DNA from: Candidatus Poribacteria bacterium
GTDB lineage: Bacteria; Poribacteria; WGA-4E; UBA9662
NCBI GenBank assembly: GCA_030748495.1
Contig: JASMLX010000013.1
Span: 1-64,000, forward strand
DNA length: 64,000 nucleotides
Reading direction: 5' to 3'
Shown here: positions 21,101-29,187 of the stretch, piece by piece
How the letters are laid out: the number at the start of each line of letters is the position of its first letter
Position numbering within the stretch: position 1 is the first letter of the stretch
The notes under the pieces: generated by a model
What the model was told of the DNA's origin: nothing
The model's input: only the letters and a program-made list of their open reading frames with translations
Database searches by the model: none
Made by a program: the position numbers and the translations under genes

Positions 21101-22639
21101 AACTTTTTTGGTGCTGATAACTTTACGTATCGAGCCAATGATGGTATAGAAAACAGCCTGATAGCTAAGGTAATGATCGTCGTTGAAGAAGATCCTGAAG
21201 CCCCGCTTTTAGCCTCGCTCCCGGATCTAACGCTATTAGAGAGCGTTAGGACGAAAACCGTTTCATTGGTAGCGACAGACGATGAAGAGCCTTTGATTTT
21301 TTCAGTTACAAGCTCTGATGAAGAGATGGTTTGGGCTGATATTATAGACCAGCAATTGCATCTGACGCTGCCTAATATTCGCTACGGTGAAACGCAGATT
21401 CTAGTCACGGTCACTGATCCAAGTGGTTTTAGAGATACGGAATCCTTTCAAGTATCTGTTCTACCAGCAGAAGATAAGCCCGCTACGGAAGAACCTGCAT
21501 GGGTTGTAGTCGATGAAGATTCTGTCGAAGGTGTTTCGGTCGCACTGTCGAGCTTGGATTTAGATGCGGATCTCTTAACCTGCACCGTTGTTAACCCACC
21601 TGATCATGGACAACTATCCACCTTGATGACAGTTCTGGTTAATGGAGAAGAGAAATATGCAATTTACCGGCCAAATCCTGACTTTTTTGGCGTAGACCAG
21701 TTCTCGTATCAGGTTAGTGACGGCGTTAAACAAAGCCAAACAGTAGTGAAGGTTGCAGTTATTCCGGTCAACGACGCCCCGATAGCAGTTTCGCTAACAG
21801 GAGAGAGGAAAATTCAGACCACTGAATTGGAAACACCCATCCAATTGAAAGCAGAAGATAGTGATGATGATGAACTGACATTCAAGCTGGTAGAAGGCCC
21901 TAAATATGGGAGGCTGAAAGGGATTGCTCCTAATCTGACCTACGTTGCCCCGCTCGATTTTTCAGGCTTGGATTACTTTACTTTTAAAGTGATAGATGAG
22001 GCCACAGTCAGTCAAGTCGCAACTGTCGAAATTGTTCGCAACTTTGCAACTCATCGTTTACATCTCCCACAGGGGTTTACTTTGATCCATTTACCATTCA
22101 AAGTAATGGGGAAAAATTTAAATGGAGATCGAATTCCGGTAGAAGTTAAAAAGGTTAGTGATCTATATGACCTGATCGGAGGTGAAGCCGCCAACTTTTT
22201 GATATTATATGAGACAAAACTTCAAAGGTGGGTTAGTTACCTGGGACGTGAAAGCGCACGTGGTGGACAAACAGACCTAAGCTTGACACCAGGTCAAGGG
22301 GTCTTCGTTGTAATGAAGAGAAGTGTTACACTTGACCTATACGGTAACCCTTACCAGAAGAAAGCCAGAATTGTCCTGAAGCGGGGGGTAAATTTGGCAG
22401 GCATTCCTATCAAAGACCCACGATTAACTCAGGTTAGTGACATCTTAAGGCTGCAAGAACTTGCTGAGAGTATTTCTACCATTATTGTTTATGATCAGGG
22501 AGTTTTCAGACCAATTAATCGACCCGGTGATCGTGGTGATGTAGACTTGACGGGAACAGAAGGGTTGATTATTGTCGCTACTCGAGATATTGTGATCGAC
22601 TTGACCGGCGTTGGCTGGCCGTCGCGGCCATCATACTAA
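18200..22639 (+). CDS. Secreted cadherin-like tandem-repeat protein with C-terminal HLPL-type module
   Basis: The 1,479-residue protein starts with a signal peptide (about 1-30, ending QIYAQ) and a roughly 150-residue N-terminal domain. About ten cadherin/Ig-like (Big_9 or tandem-95 type) repeats follow, each near 90 residues, with a recurring pattern: acidic EEDS opening, NGTLSG turn, YTPN strand, DSFTFKVNDG near the end. A helical and extended spacer with no obvious family lies at about 655-820, between repeats five and six. The last 190 residues (from about 1287) are the same HLPL-type module that occurs three times in the giant minus-strand protein (TLIHLPF, VSDLYDLIG, GVNLAGIP). The start ATG follows a TTAGGA sequence. 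Family knowledge suggests calcium-stabilised adhesive rods; secretion and an extracellular location are inferred from the signal peptide. No membrane anchor is seen. Confidence 0.9.
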   Translation: MPPKVFHPFQVIFLFIFSLICSLICLQIYAQENWEATLQATSDGPKGSSSTLTFTTQEGATVDYDSKIDRAAPPPPFAPVNLDIYFPLQGHRFVSRLLTDAKPFSPTQTWTLKLRADTDGGSLSWDLAQIPGETSVMMQLPDQTEINMRQTAQVAYVAKDGQHQTYVITVKTSEAAQPVVVPTNLQPVSLTFEEDSTDNDITLTATVSNNQPLTFKIETQPTNGTLSGAPPNLAYSPNPNFAGTDSFTFATESGNETATQTVVITVKASEAAQPVALDQSVETLINQPKRIPLESTDVGSSELTYSIILQPSHGTLSATSPDHYVTYTPQNGYTGVDSFTFKTNDGQLDSLLATVSITVVSDPAPQNLDWSPKPAIAEEDSEIEIELKATDRDPVDGTDNPISFYQIISLPSFGQIIGVDSDQKTVSGEIVYKPEPDFPYTSTSASDSFSFVANDGASNSTVQVVSVTVAPVADAPVSEAQDIQIIEDSTDNPILLFGADPDQDELTFQVVSDPSNGILSGLEPNLYYTPAVDFVGLDTFSYMVTDSTGHTSSPSTVSITITPINDSPVADDLSIVILENSVDNAITLTASDSDGDVLSFSILNQPVNGQLRLEGNIAYYTPDDNVSTDRFTFKVNDGQLDSSEATVAITVGLETVVSIDPVIGTQTSLYLADGEVQVEIPSGSDPAISSIEVSVAYSDFKAIETAQTDLEKAEVAKDIVKKLKRENLPNLTPVAEEQIEKDLRRAVGPMLSIQIKKNDGKDQTDFQDHPLQIRVPKVGDANALVLADATGSELIPTTVDGTILVGELHHLSLVFSVVNLPPRAEPQTLEVDEDAEIGIMLSASDQDSDSLTYVIVTEPSNGKLSGLIPNMTYTPNTNYNGTDNFSFKVNDGAVDSSMATVSIAITPQNDPPTVADISLTTQEDIPLPILFKQDDIDGDSLTYAIITPPQNGSLSESNGQYTYTPKTNFFGADNFTYRANDGIENSLIAKVMIVVEEDPEAPLLASLPDLTLLESVRTKTVSLVATDDEEPLIFSVTSSDEEMVWADIIDQQLHLTLPNIRYGETQILVTVTDPSGFRDTESFQVSVLPAEDKPATEEPAWVVVDEDSVEGVSVALSSLDLDADLLTCTVVNPPDHGQLSTLMTVLVNGEEKYAIYRPNPDFFGVDQFSYQVSDGVKQSQTVVKVAVIPVNDAPIAVSLTGERKIQTTELETPIQLKAEDSDDDELTFKLVEGPKYGRLKGIAPNLTYVAPLDFSGLDYFTFKVIDEATVSQVATVEIVRNFATHRLHLPQGFTLIHLPFKVMGKNLNGDRIPVEVKKVSDLYDLIGGEAANFLILYETKLQRWVSYLGRESARGGQTDLSLTPGQGVFVVMKRSVTLDLYGNPYQKKARIVLKRGVNLAGIPIKDPRLTQVSDILRLQELAESISTIIVYDQGVFRPINRPGDRGDVDLTGTEGLIIVATRDIVIDLTGVGWPSRPSY

Positions 22640-23046
22640 AGTGTTGCAAAAGCAGAGTCTTACCCGACCTCAAATTCGCCTTAAGACGGAGTTTCCGCCC
22701 CTCATCCCAAATGTGTCACCGCTGTCCCTGCACAGGAATTGTGGCTGGTGCGGGGCACCAGGTACACCTTTACCCTTGCGTCCTAGTGTACCCTTGTGTC
22801 CTAGTGGACGTCGATCTTACCGATGGTGAGGAGCCCGGGCAGACCTAGTCGTGCCACACGTGGGAAGACACCTGGTCGTCAAGGGCAAGTTCGGGGATAC
22901 TATTCACCACTTTGGCTAGGATTCATTTTAAAAGATTGGCAGTCCGGCGGTCCATCCACATTAAGAGTCGGACGACTTCTTCCAAACATGCTCTAAAGTT
23001 CATAAATCGCAAGAGATGGAAAACCAGCCGCTGGACCGTGCTTTCA
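22640..23046. other. Non-coding stretch with small repeats between surface-protein gene and pduL
   Basis: No credible gene lies here; the short open frames have no family resemblance. The stretch holds a 7-base-stem hairpin (CTGGTGC / GCACCAG, 22745-22761) and a two-copy 18-base tandem repeat (22771-22806). Composition around 22660-22900 looks different from the flanking genes. It might be decayed coding or mobile DNA, but nothing is recognisable. Confidence 0.5.
22771..22806. repeat. Two-copy 18-base tandem repeat
   Basis: TACCCTTGCGTCCTAGTG at 22771-22788 is followed immediately by a copy with one C-to-T difference at 22789-22806. It lies in non-coding DNA ten bases downstream of a GC-rich hairpin. 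Confidence 0.85.
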
Positions 23047-23075
23047 TTGACAACGGTAGTTGAGTGTGATACAGT
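23047..23075 (+). promoter_or_regulatory. Sigma-70-like promoter for the pduL operon
   Basis: A perfect TTGACA (23047-23052), 17-base spacer and TACAGT (23070-23075, four of six consensus bases). Transcription would begin near 23082, giving a leader of about 120 bases before pduL. Confidence 0.65.
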
Positions 23076-23204
23076 TAAATGTCAGTATTTCATTTGTCAT
23101 AACGCCTGCCAATGGCTTAAAGCCTACAATTACGATTGTATTTCGTTTGGGCTAAGATAATGCTGGAAGATAAAAAAACAGATTGAAGTTACAAGCAGAG
23201 ATCG

Positions 23205-23933
23205 ATGGACGATAAGGCACTAGTTGAAACCATTACCCGTACCGTAATGGAGCGACTGCATCAGACCTCACCAGCAGAGGTGGAGGGGTGCAGCGGTTGT
23301 GCGCTTCGACAATGTGGCAGAGGCGCACGAGTTTGCGATACAGCCAAAGTGGAACATAAAATACCGGTTGGGGTGTCTGCTCGGCACGCCCACGTATCCC
23401 AGGTAGACCTGGAGGTTTTGTACGGTTCAGGTTATCAACTATCGGTTCAAGCACCGCTTTATCAACCAGGAGCCTTTGCCGCTGCAGAAACGGTTGCTGT
23501 AGTTGGACCTCGACTTCGGGCTTTAGAAGGTGTCCGTATTCTTGGCCCGGTCAGAGATTATTCTCAGGTTGAAGTGGCTAAAACGGATGCTATTCGCTTG
23601 GGTATCGACCCACCACTGCGCGATTCTGGTGATTTAGTCGGAGCTTCTCCGGTAACCTTGATTGGTCCTGCCGGGTCTGTCTATCTGCCCGAGGGCGCAA
23701 TTTGTGCAGCGCGGCATATTCACATGACACCAGAGGAGGCCAGAGAGTTTGGTGTCGCGGAAACCTCCCGTCTTAGGGTTAAAATACCGGGAGAGCGGGC
23801 CTTGGTTTTAGAAAACGTACGACCGAAGATTGATCCTAGTTATGTGCTTCAGATGCACTTAGATACCGACGATTCTAACGCTGCTGGTCTTCGAGGGGGA
23901 GAAGCCTTAGAAGTTTTGTGGGATGAAGAATAG
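23205..23933 (+). CDS. pduL: PduL-family phosphate acyltransferase with N-terminal targeting helix
   Basis: The 242-residue protein matches the PduL phosphotransacylase family, which moves an acyl group between CoA and phosphate and is typical of bacterial microcompartments. Three metal-binding histidine sites expected of PduL are visible: SARHAHVS (H61, H63), AARHIHMTP (H171, H173) and MHLDTDDSN (H218). Residues 3-19 form a probable amphipathic helix (ALVETITRTVMERLH) like known encapsulation peptides. Between helix and enzyme domain lies a cysteine cluster, C29-x2-C32-x4-C37-x6-C44, which I do not recall as a standard PduL feature and which could bind a metal or an iron-sulfur cluster. The stop overlaps the start of the next gene by about ten bases, so the two are translationally coupled. 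No shell-protein gene lies in the window. Confidence 0.88.
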   Translation: MDDKALVETITRTVMERLHQTSPAEVEGCSGCALRQCGRGARVCDTAKVEHKIPVGVSARHAHVSQVDLEVLYGSGYQLSVQAPLYQPGAFAAAETVAVVGPRLRALEGVRILGPVRDYSQVEVAKTDAIRLGIDPPLRDSGDLVGASPVTLIGPAGSVYLPEGAICAARHIHMTPEEAREFGVAETSRLRVKIPGERALVLENVRPKIDPSYVLQMHLDTDDSNAAGLRGGEALEVLWDEE

Positions 23934-24678
23934 TGACCCGTTGCGTCAGCAGGTCGAAGCGGCGGTCAGACAAGCACTGGCAAAAATGGCCGAGACCGAT
24001 GCTAACTCAGCGAAATCGGTGCTGGTTATTTTAGATGCTGGTGCGGTCTCACTTGACGTATGTTTAGCCCAGTTGGCAGAGTGCCGGCAAAATGGACACT
24101 CCCTCACCGCACTGATTTCGTCGCTAGCCAGTCAAGTTTACAATCTCGATATAGTTAGATCTGCTATCCCGGATCTGATGGTGGAAACAACAGATTTACC
24201 CCTCGGGAAATTGGTTTCCGATTTTAGCCTGCTGGTAATTCCCGTTTTGACAATCAATATAATGGCCAAATTGTCATTGGGGGTTTCGGATACACCGACT
24301 AGCTATCTACTGGTTCAGGCACTCCAGCAAGGTAAAACGATCATTGCTATAGATCAACAGCATTCAACAGAGACAACCGGTTATGCGGATCATTTGCGGC
24401 AGCAGGTGCTACAGTATCAGCAAAGGCTGCAAAGTTTTGGATTACGATTCGTACCGGTCAACCGATTGGCAGAGTCGATAGTTAAGAGTAGTAAACAGAT
24501 CCATTTCTGCCCGGCAACAGATCAAAGAAGTAAACTCTTGGGCCGTGACTGGATCGACCAACTGCCGTTGTCGATTGAGGAGATTATCTGTCCTGCATCA
24601 ACCGTAATTACGCCTTTGGCCTTTGAAGAGGCCAAAAAAAGAGGTGTTATGATTAGTCTAATGGAGGCAAAACCGTGA
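23923..24678 (+). CDS. Microcompartment-type flavoprotein
   Basis: This 251-residue protein resembles flavoproteins (PF02441 type) found in several microcompartment loci. Supporting motifs are the LVIPVLTINIMAKLSLGVSD stretch, the QALQQGKTIIAIDQQ segment after it, and a C-terminal VITPLAFEEAKKRGVMISL. Residues about 6-22 (LRQQVEAAVRQALAKM) form an amphipathic helix resembling an encapsulation peptide, as in the PduL upstream. The start overlaps the end of pduL and its own stop overlaps the next start (GTGA), which places all three genes in one operon. A redox or cofactor role beside PduL is likely from context. The substrate cannot be told from sequence. Confidence 0.75.
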   Translation: MKNSDPLRQQVEAAVRQALAKMAETDANSAKSVLVILDAGAVSLDVCLAQLAECRQNGHSLTALISSLASQVYNLDIVRSAIPDLMVETTDLPLGKLVSDFSLLVIPVLTINIMAKLSLGVSDTPTSYLLVQALQQGKTIIAIDQQHSTETTGYADHLRQQVLQYQQRLQSFGLRFVPVNRLAESIVKSSKQIHFCPATDQRSKLLGRDWIDQLPLSIEEIICPASTVITPLAFEEAKKRGVMISLMEAKP

Positions 24679-26090
24679 AACGATATTTGAGTCTCTCTCT
24701 TTTGTCAATCTTTTTTGTTTCGGCTGCCTATGCTGAATACCAATACGACTATTTTTCGGATCGTGTGAGTCGTGAATTTCGGGATGGTTACGATCTGGAA
24801 GATTGGATTGAACGGGGTAATGCGACCGTTACTGCTAGTCCCCGTTTTGCTGATGGTGTTCGTCTAACTGCCTGGGCGGGTGAACATACCGAGGACGAGG
24901 AATACGAGTTTGCAATCGCCAGTGCGATCTATCACTTTGAGATTCCCAGTAACAGTCAGTATATTGAAATTTTGGTGCGTTACCGAGGAGAATCAACCTC
25001 CTCTAACCTGGAAGACTATGAAGACATTGCGGGTCGGATTTGGATTCGCAATACTAAACAACGAGAGATGCGTCGTCACCAAGACGACGGTGATGAAACC
25101 CGTTACGGCGATACTTTCATTCTACGTGCTAAACGACGTGCCGAAACGATTAAAATCCCTGCGGTCAATCACGTCAAGGATGGGTTAATGGAGATGCACA
25201 TTGTGGTCGATGGCAGCGGACAAGTTGATGTCGAGTCAATCAGTATATCAACCTACCGGCATCAGCCAGAAATTCGGGTTGTGGAACAACATATTGAACA
25301 CTATCCGTGGCAATCTTGGCATCGGTATAGCTACCTCTACTTTTACGATGGCCCTATCTACTATACCTATCCGGGACACTACTTGGCCTGGCACTATCCG
25401 ATTCGCAACAGTGTTTACTTATCTATGCGCCGCTCTTACGGTCGAGCAGCCCATTGGTATTACAACTATCGGCGTCCCCCTTTCCGCCGTTATCGCCGTC
25501 AATCAAACGAGGTCCACATTCAATTGCATAACCCAACTAGCCCGGCTCGTAATCAGCTGAGTAGTTGGTCTGAGGATTACGAACAGACACGTAGGTCTTA
25601 TGCGCGGGGGCAAACCGGATCGTCTGCCGTCGCTCGAACTGCTGTAGCTAGTGAGGTTCAAGCCGTTATGCAACGACACCGAACACAACCCATACTGGAC
25701 ACACGCGAAATCAAAGATCGGCTAATAACGATGAGACGACAACAGTTGGAGCGCTCTCCAGATCGTTTAGCCAATTCCAGCCAAATGCGAACTGGCAGCA
25801 CTAAAAGGCGCGGTTTTAGCACAAGGCAAGGGTATACTGGCGGTCGCCCTTACCGGAATAGTAATGTCGGCAGGTCTTCAGTTCAGCAGTACCGGTCGGC
25901 ACCGGTTACCAGATCGAGTTCCTCTGCTTCAAAATCGAACGCTAGAGCAATGAGGGAGTATCAACAGTCGGCACGCCAGCAACAGATTAGCCGGCGCTCA
26001 ACAGCATCATCTTCTTCGTCTAATAGCAGTGATGATGACCGAGAACGGAAGAATCGCAGTACCAATAATCAAAGAACGCGAAGAAGGTAG
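24675..26090 (+). CDS. Secreted Arg/Ser/Tyr-rich protein of unknown function
   Basis: A GTG start (24675) lies seven bases after GGAGG and overlaps the flavoprotein stop. The 471-residue product has a signal peptide (1-20, ending AAYAEYQ), a domain of about 180 residues that is probably beta-rich, then a Tyr/Trp/His-rich zone (about 215-275, for example YLYFYDGPIYYTYPGHY), and a strongly basic, Ser/Arg/Gln-rich tail from about 330 that is probably disordered and ends TNNQRTRRR. I do not recognise the family. Overlap with the flavoprotein may reflect compact gene packing rather than a shared pathway, because this protein is exported while the previous two look cytosolic. Confidence 0.75.
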   Translation: MKRYLSLSLLSIFFVSAAYAEYQYDYFSDRVSREFRDGYDLEDWIERGNATVTASPRFADGVRLTAWAGEHTEDEEYEFAIASAIYHFEIPSNSQYIEILVRYRGESTSSNLEDYEDIAGRIWIRNTKQREMRRHQDDGDETRYGDTFILRAKRRAETIKIPAVNHVKDGLMEMHIVVDGSGQVDVESISISTYRHQPEIRVVEQHIEHYPWQSWHRYSYLYFYDGPIYYTYPGHYLAWHYPIRNSVYLSMRRSYGRAAHWYYNYRRPPFRRYRRQSNEVHIQLHNPTSPARNQLSSWSEDYEQTRRSYARGQTGSSAVARTAVASEVQAVMQRHRTQPILDTREIKDRLITMRRQQLERSPDRLANSSQMRTGSTKRRGFSTRQGYTGGRPYRNSNVGRSSVQQYRSAPVTRSSSSASKSNARAMREYQQSARQQQISRRSTASSSSSNSSDDDRERKNRSTNNQRTRRR

Positions 26091-26180
26091 TTTTTTGGTT
26101 TAACTAAATCTTTGAACGCATTGGTAATCAACAAAATGCAGGGCATTCACCAAGGTTGTGTTGGTTCCCTTTGTTTTACG

Positions 26181-26210
26181 TTGAAGTTTGTCTCCAGACT
26201 TTGATATGAT
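26181..26210 (+). promoter_or_regulatory. Sigma-70-like promoter
   Basis: TTGAAG (26181-26186), an 18-base spacer and TATGAT (26205-26210). Transcription would start near 26217. That would make the first in-frame TTG (26227) almost leaderless and favours the second TTG at 26242. Confidence 0.5.
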
Positions 26211-26241
26211 TACCCGCTAAATTTGGTTGGAGCCTAAGGTT

Positions 26242-26817
26242 TTGGAATTTTGGTGCTATGGATCGGGATCTACTTCTTTTCTGCTACTTTCTATGCTCCT
26301 GTCGACGGCAGTGGCCGCCAGCCCGGTTGCCAGTAGTAAAGACATCCAGGCTTACAATAGCTACGATAGTTTGCCTCGTCTCATTTCACCGGTCGGGTCA
26401 GTAGTGAGATCGGTTGTGATTCCAGGTTGGGGGCAAATCCACGCCCGAAATTATGTTTCGGGCAGCTTTTCTTTTTTGGCAACAACGGGCCTGCTGGTCG
26501 GCGGATTAGTGTCGCACCGCTCTTTTCGTCAGATCTATGACAATGAATACGCTCCGGTAGCTAAAGTAAACTCCAAATCACCGGCGGCCCTATCAATCTA
26601 CGGTAGTGTCAACCAAGTTTATAAAATCAGACAATTTTTTTTGCTGACGGCCGCTGGGGTTTGGGCCTATAGTATTGTCGATTCCTATGTAGCGGCTAAT
26701 CTTCGAAACGCTAAAAGTAAGTCGCAGGTTCTCCTGCGAGATGCTACCAAAATTGAGAAACTTAGCTTAGAAATCAAACCCGACCGCATCTCGTTTAGAA
26801 CTCAACTTGAGTTCTGA
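26242..26817 (+). CDS. DUF5683-like inner-membrane protein
   Basis: The frame is open from a TTG at 26227, but GGAG at 26229-26232 lies nine bases before a second TTG at 26242, so I take 26242 (191 residues). The N-terminus has a signal-like hydrophobic stretch ending VAASP. The mature part carries SVVIPGWGQIHARNY followed by a hydrophobic segment, a basic loop with YDNEYAP, and a second hydrophobic segment (FFLLTAAGVWAYSIVD). That PGWGQ-plus-two-helix layout matches the DUF5683 family of small membrane proteins, whose role is unknown. It sits first in the envelope block and is followed at 33 bases by a lipoprotein gene. Confidence 0.7.
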   Translation: MEFWCYGSGSTSFLLLSMLLSTAVAASPVASSKDIQAYNSYDSLPRLISPVGSVVRSVVIPGWGQIHARNYVSGSFSFLATTGLLVGGLVSHRSFRQIYDNEYAPVAKVNSKSPAALSIYGSVNQVYKIRQFFLLTAAGVWAYSIVDSYVAANLRNAKSKSQVLLRDATKIEKLSLEIKPDRISFRTQLEF

Positions 26818-26850
26818 GATTTAGGACTGTTTGCTGGAGGTTCATTCTTC

Positions 26851-27435
26851 ATGTGGCGCTTGTCAAAATACGTTCTTACCCCTATCCTTTTAGCTTTAAC
26901 TACCCTGTTTTACAGTTGTGGCGACGCTCCTCCTATCGGTGCGGCTCAGCCTGAAGAGGTGGCTGCGATTTCGACTGTTTTGAAACGCTGGCGGGAAGGC
27001 TATGAAAACGAAGATGTCGACATATACATGAGCGCCTTCTGGCCAGAAGGTTTTCGCTGGGTCTCTGATATGGGGACAGACCAAGATAAAACAGATGACT
27101 ACGAATTCACCGACATCCGACAAGAACGTGAATCTGCCATTCGCGTCTTTTCTCGTTACCAAGACCTAGAAATTGAAATTTCGGAACCGCCAGAGATTAC
27201 GCTTGACGAAGACCGGACAAGCGCTGAGGTGCGGAATCACTACCGGATCCAGGGGTTTGTCGCCGATGGTGAATCTTTACAAGGCGGTTACACCGGCTGG
27301 TATGCAGAGGGCGATAATATTTTCACCTTTGAATATCGCACTAATAAAGAGACACAGAAAAAAGAGTGGCGAATTACTGAGTGGATTGACGAAGCCTTTA
27401 CCGAGGAAGAGATTCGACGCGCCAACAACCTGTAA
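26851..27435 (+). CDS. NTF2-like lipoprotein
   Basis: The 194-residue protein has a lipoprotein-type N-terminus: a hydrophobic run, then FYSCGD with the cysteine at residue 23. After it, EVAAISTVLKRWREGYENEDVDIYMSAFW matches the opening helix of SnoaL/DUF4440-type NTF2-like folds, with beta strands following (YRIQGFV, NIFTFEYR, EWRITEWID). Such domains often bind small ligands; no ligand is evident here. An acidic surface and a predicted membrane anchor suggest a periplasmic location. It lies 43 bases before the Wzz-like gene. Confidence 0.72.
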   Translation: MWRLSKYVLTPILLALTTLFYSCGDAPPIGAAQPEEVAAISTVLKRWREGYENEDVDIYMSAFWPEGFRWVSDMGTDQDKTDDYEFTDIRQERESAIRVFSRYQDLEIEISEPPEITLDEDRTSAEVRNHYRIQGFVADGESLQGGYTGWYAEGDNIFTFEYRTNKETQKKEWRITEWIDEAFTEEEIRRANNL

Positions 27436-27477
27436 CCTCCAACAGAACTAATAAGTAGATTCACAGAATCATCGCTG

Positions 27478-28908
27478 ATGGTAGCTGACACCCAATTTCG
27501 AGACTATCTGGCGGTCATCAAGAAGCACGACTTTATTATCTGCCTAAGTCTGCTGACTGTTGTTGGTAGTGCGCTCTCCGTTGGCGTGTACTTGCCGAAG
27601 ATCTATGCGACGTCAGCTTTAATTCTGCTAGTTCAACCATCCTCACCGGCCGGTGTTTCCTCAGCTAGCGTGTTTCAAAGCGTATTATCAGGTGGATTCA
27701 GTAGCGGTGAAATTGAAACTATCAGCCAACGATTTACCGCCGATTCAATGCTGAAACATGCACTAGACAACCTGGAAGAAACTGAGGTTTCGGGGGTTCA
27801 ATATACGCCCTCAATCGGTAGAATTAAAAAAAGCCTATCAGCTAAAAACCGTCCGGATACAGACTTCATTGAGATCTCCTTAAAAGCGAGCGAAAACCAT
27901 GGTGGAGAAAGGTTAGCGGCTTCTATAGTCAACCAATTAATCTGGGATCTACAGGATATGCGGGAGGAGGAAGACTTAACTCGAACCGAACACCGTCGGG
28001 GCTTCTTGACAGAAAAGTTGGCGGATCTACTGGATCAGATTCAAGATCGAGAAGATGAGGCATTTGAATTTGTGCATAAAAGGGGAAGCCCTGTAGTCTG
28101 GCAAGCAGAGATTGCCAGTTCTCTGGAACAGCGTACCGAATTGACAAAGGCGCAGATGGAATTTAGCCAGACCATCGAAAGTTCCAAAACCGAGTTGCGT
28201 AGACTAAAGGAAGAGCTGACAAAGTATCCAGAGTTTACCAAGGCCTCCGAGTCGGCTAACCTCGACCCACTTTGGTCCCAGTATCAGGAACAATTGACCT
28301 TATTGAAGGTAGCTCACATAGGGCTGGAGGCCAAATTGGGCGAAAATGCACCTGAGATCCGAGCTCATCAAGCACAGATTGAGGAGTTAGAATCGGAGTT
28401 AGCTTCGTTTGGAACCTCATTGCCACTACAAATTGTCAATGAAACTCGGAGCATTTCAGCAATCTATGCGAATTTGCAAGAACGGATCTTAGCACAACAA
28501 TCCTCGATTGTAATTGCTAACAGCAACTTGGCAATTGTCAATCAGCATCTGCGAGATGTTGATCAACATATTGCAGAGATGTTCGCTGAAATTCCTGAAA
28601 GCGAGTTACTTTATCAGCAACTAAACCGAAAGATCTTGGCTATTTCTGACCTGAGTAAGGAGATTTACAAACAGAGTCTGGAGGCCGAGATGTTATTGGC
28701 AGAGTCGGAGTTTTGGCGAAAAAATAAAACGCGGCGTAAGATTAGGGGTGGGATTGAGATGGTCGACTCTGCAGCACCTCGAAAGATCGTTACCAGTCCT
28801 AGATTGAAACTAATCTTTGTGATTTCGGCTATCGTTGGCCTCTGTTTAGGTCTATCGGTGGCTCTGATCTTTGAGTACCTGGTTCAGCCTATCGAAGTTG
28901 GCACTTAA
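27478..28908 (+). CDS. Wzz/chain-length-determinant-like protein (polysaccharide co-polymerase)
   Basis: The 476-residue protein has the Wzz family plan: an N-terminal membrane helix (about 17-43), a large periplasmic part with long coiled-coil-prone helices (about 140-410, rich in Glu, Gln and Leu), and a second membrane helix near the C-terminus (about 446-471, FVISAIVGLCLGLSVALI) preceded by the usual Pro-containing stretch (DSAAPRKIVTSPRLK). The protein ends shortly after this helix, so there is no BY-kinase domain. Family knowledge gives a role in setting O-antigen, capsule or exopolysaccharide chain length. An SLBB-containing exporter lies downstream in the same orientation, which supports this. 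Confidence 0.85.
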   Translation: MVADTQFRDYLAVIKKHDFIICLSLLTVVGSALSVGVYLPKIYATSALILLVQPSSPAGVSSASVFQSVLSGGFSSGEIETISQRFTADSMLKHALDNLEETEVSGVQYTPSIGRIKKSLSAKNRPDTDFIEISLKASENHGGERLAASIVNQLIWDLQDMREEEDLTRTEHRRGFLTEKLADLLDQIQDREDEAFEFVHKRGSPVVWQAEIASSLEQRTELTKAQMEFSQTIESSKTELRRLKEELTKYPEFTKASESANLDPLWSQYQEQLTLLKVAHIGLEAKLGENAPEIRAHQAQIEELESELASFGTSLPLQIVNETRSISAIYANLQERILAQQSSIVIANSNLAIVNQHLRDVDQHIAEMFAEIPESELLYQQLNRKILAISDLSKEIYKQSLEAEMLLAESEFWRKNKTRRKIRGGIEMVDSAAPRKIVTSPRLKLIFVISAIVGLCLGLSVALIFEYLVQPIEVGT

Positions 28909-28934
28909 TATCGCCAACTTTCCGCAGAAAAATC

Positions 28935-28963
28935 TTGACAGAAAATATGAATAGTGTTATCTT
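28935..28963 (+). promoter_or_regulatory. Distal promoter of the outer-membrane lipoprotein gene
   Basis: TTGACA (28935-28940), 17-base spacer, TATCTT (28958-28963). It would give a leader of about 310 bases to the gene at 29279. Confidence 0.6.
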
Positions 28964-29187
28964 AGGGGGCGTTGTGGGAACTCCAAGTTCAGTTTTTCCT
29001 GTTCCCGTTTGGTTTTATTTGTCGTTGAGATAAATCTACTCCGCTGTCTTGTGACGTCGCATAGCCGCGCTAGAGGTTTTAAACAAACTCTCTTTTCTCG
29101 TGGCTTTTATCGTGCAGGCAAAAGTCAGCTCAAAACAGGCTTAAGTGATTGAAGTTAAATCCTGTAACGGCGTTTATTTGTTAGGCG

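Noticed and set aside
22611..23160. Two plus-strand frames of 72 and 82 codons in the pduL upstream region
   Set aside because: No ribosome-binding site, no known family, and the second spans the pduL promoter.
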